Part shown: positions 4,875-5,101 of the stretch, in pieces | Layout of the letters: the number at the start of each line of letters is the position of its first letter | Position numbering within the stretch: position 1 is the stretch's first letter | Assembly: GCA_013153415.1 (NCBI GenBank) | Contig: JAADEO010000035.1 | Span: 1 to 5,101 of the forward strand | Direction: 5' to 3' | DNA from: Deltaproteobacteria bacterium | GTDB lineage: Bacteria; Desulfobacterota; Anaeroferrophillalia; Anaeroferrophillales; Tharpellaceae | Length of the DNA stretch: 5,101 bases | Translations under genes and position numbers: made by a program | Notes under the pieces: model-generated | The model's database searches: none | Told to the model about the DNA's origin: nothing | What the model saw: the letters and a program-made list of their open reading frames with translations, nothing else

Positions 4875-5101
4875 ATGCGTGGAAATGGGAGAAAGAGTGC
4901 CGTCTGGACCTGGATGATCGGTTTCTGGGTTTTGGCTGCCCTTTTTTATTTTCTGGACCGGACAGCCTGGTTTCAGGAAGGTCTGGTGGCTCTCTACGCC
5001 CGCTACTCGACCCGCCTTGCCGGGTGGGGCCTGACCCTGATCGGAGTTGATTGTCGTGTCGGGGAAAACTCCATCTCGGCCGGGGGCAGAAACTTTCTGG
5101 T
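4875..5101 (+). CDS. Exosortase/archaeosortase-like membrane protein (3' end cut off)
   Basis: The first 75 residues are visible. A basic N-terminus (RGNGRK) is followed by one membrane span (about 10-27), then LVALYARYSTRLAGWGLTLIGVDC (37-60) and VGENSISAGGRNFLV. This layout matches the start of compact exosortase/archaeosortase proteins, where a span, a second amphipathic or hydrophobic helix ending in L-G-V and a short beta segment precede the catalytic Cys region. The catalytic Cys, Arg and His would lie beyond the window. ATG at 4875 follows a GGGGGAAG stretch at suitable spacing; an in-frame ATG at 4857 is an alternative, and TAA at 4827 closes the frame upstream. Its position divergent from a PEP-CTERM gene supports the call. 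The subfamily is not determinable. Confidence 0.72.
   Translation, partial: MRGNGRKSAVWTWMIGFWVLAALFYFLDRTAWFQEGLVALYARYSTRLAGWGLTLIGVDCRVGENSISAGGRNFL

Overview
The window looks like chromosomal DNA of an anaerobic Desulfuromonas/Geobacter-type bacterium (Desulfobacterota in the broad sense). This is inferred from the gene families: an ArsR of the type seen with PF03773 permeases, an FmdE-like protein, a redox-active disulfide protein, and a PEP-CTERM protein beside an exosortase-like gene. Base composition is moderately GC-rich in genes and clearly AT-richer in the gaps. No single species can be named from sequence alone.

Region 1 (1-3753, + strand) reads as one metal/metalloid- or thiol-stress operon. 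A strong sigma70-type promoter (TTGACA-17 bp-TATATT) is overlaid by a perfect 15-bp-arm inverted repeat whose 6-bp centre is exactly the -10 box. Downstream lie a PF03773/ArsP-type permease, a 76-aa CQKC redox-active disulfide protein, a 238-bp AT-rich gap with a possible 37-aa single-span membrane peptide, an FmdE-family protein with a C-terminal zinc ribbon, a TauE/SafE (TSUP) transporter, and last an ArsR-type repressor. The simplest reading is that the repressor binds the palindrome at the head of the operon, switching on an exporter, a thiol redox helper and a second anion/organosulfur transporter when a thiophilic ligand appears. The ligand cannot be read from sequence.

Region 2 (3754-3809) holds a 12-bp inverted repeat between convergent genes, probably a shared terminator.

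Region 3 (3810-5101) is a surface-protein module. A 234-aa secreted protein with a DNRLRE-like beta domain and a VPLPAS-type PEP-CTERM tail is encoded on the minus strand. Its roughly 190-nt leader has a clear promoter, a two-helix aptamer-like fold resembling the GEMM-I (cyclic dinucleotide) riboswitch, and an intrinsic terminator whose 5' arm is shared with the presumed aptamer. Divergently, at the right edge, begins a compact exosortase/archaeosortase-like membrane protein, cut off by the window before its catalytic residues. Together they suggest a sortase and substrate pair whose substrate is controlled by transcription attenuation, possibly by a cyclic dinucleotide.
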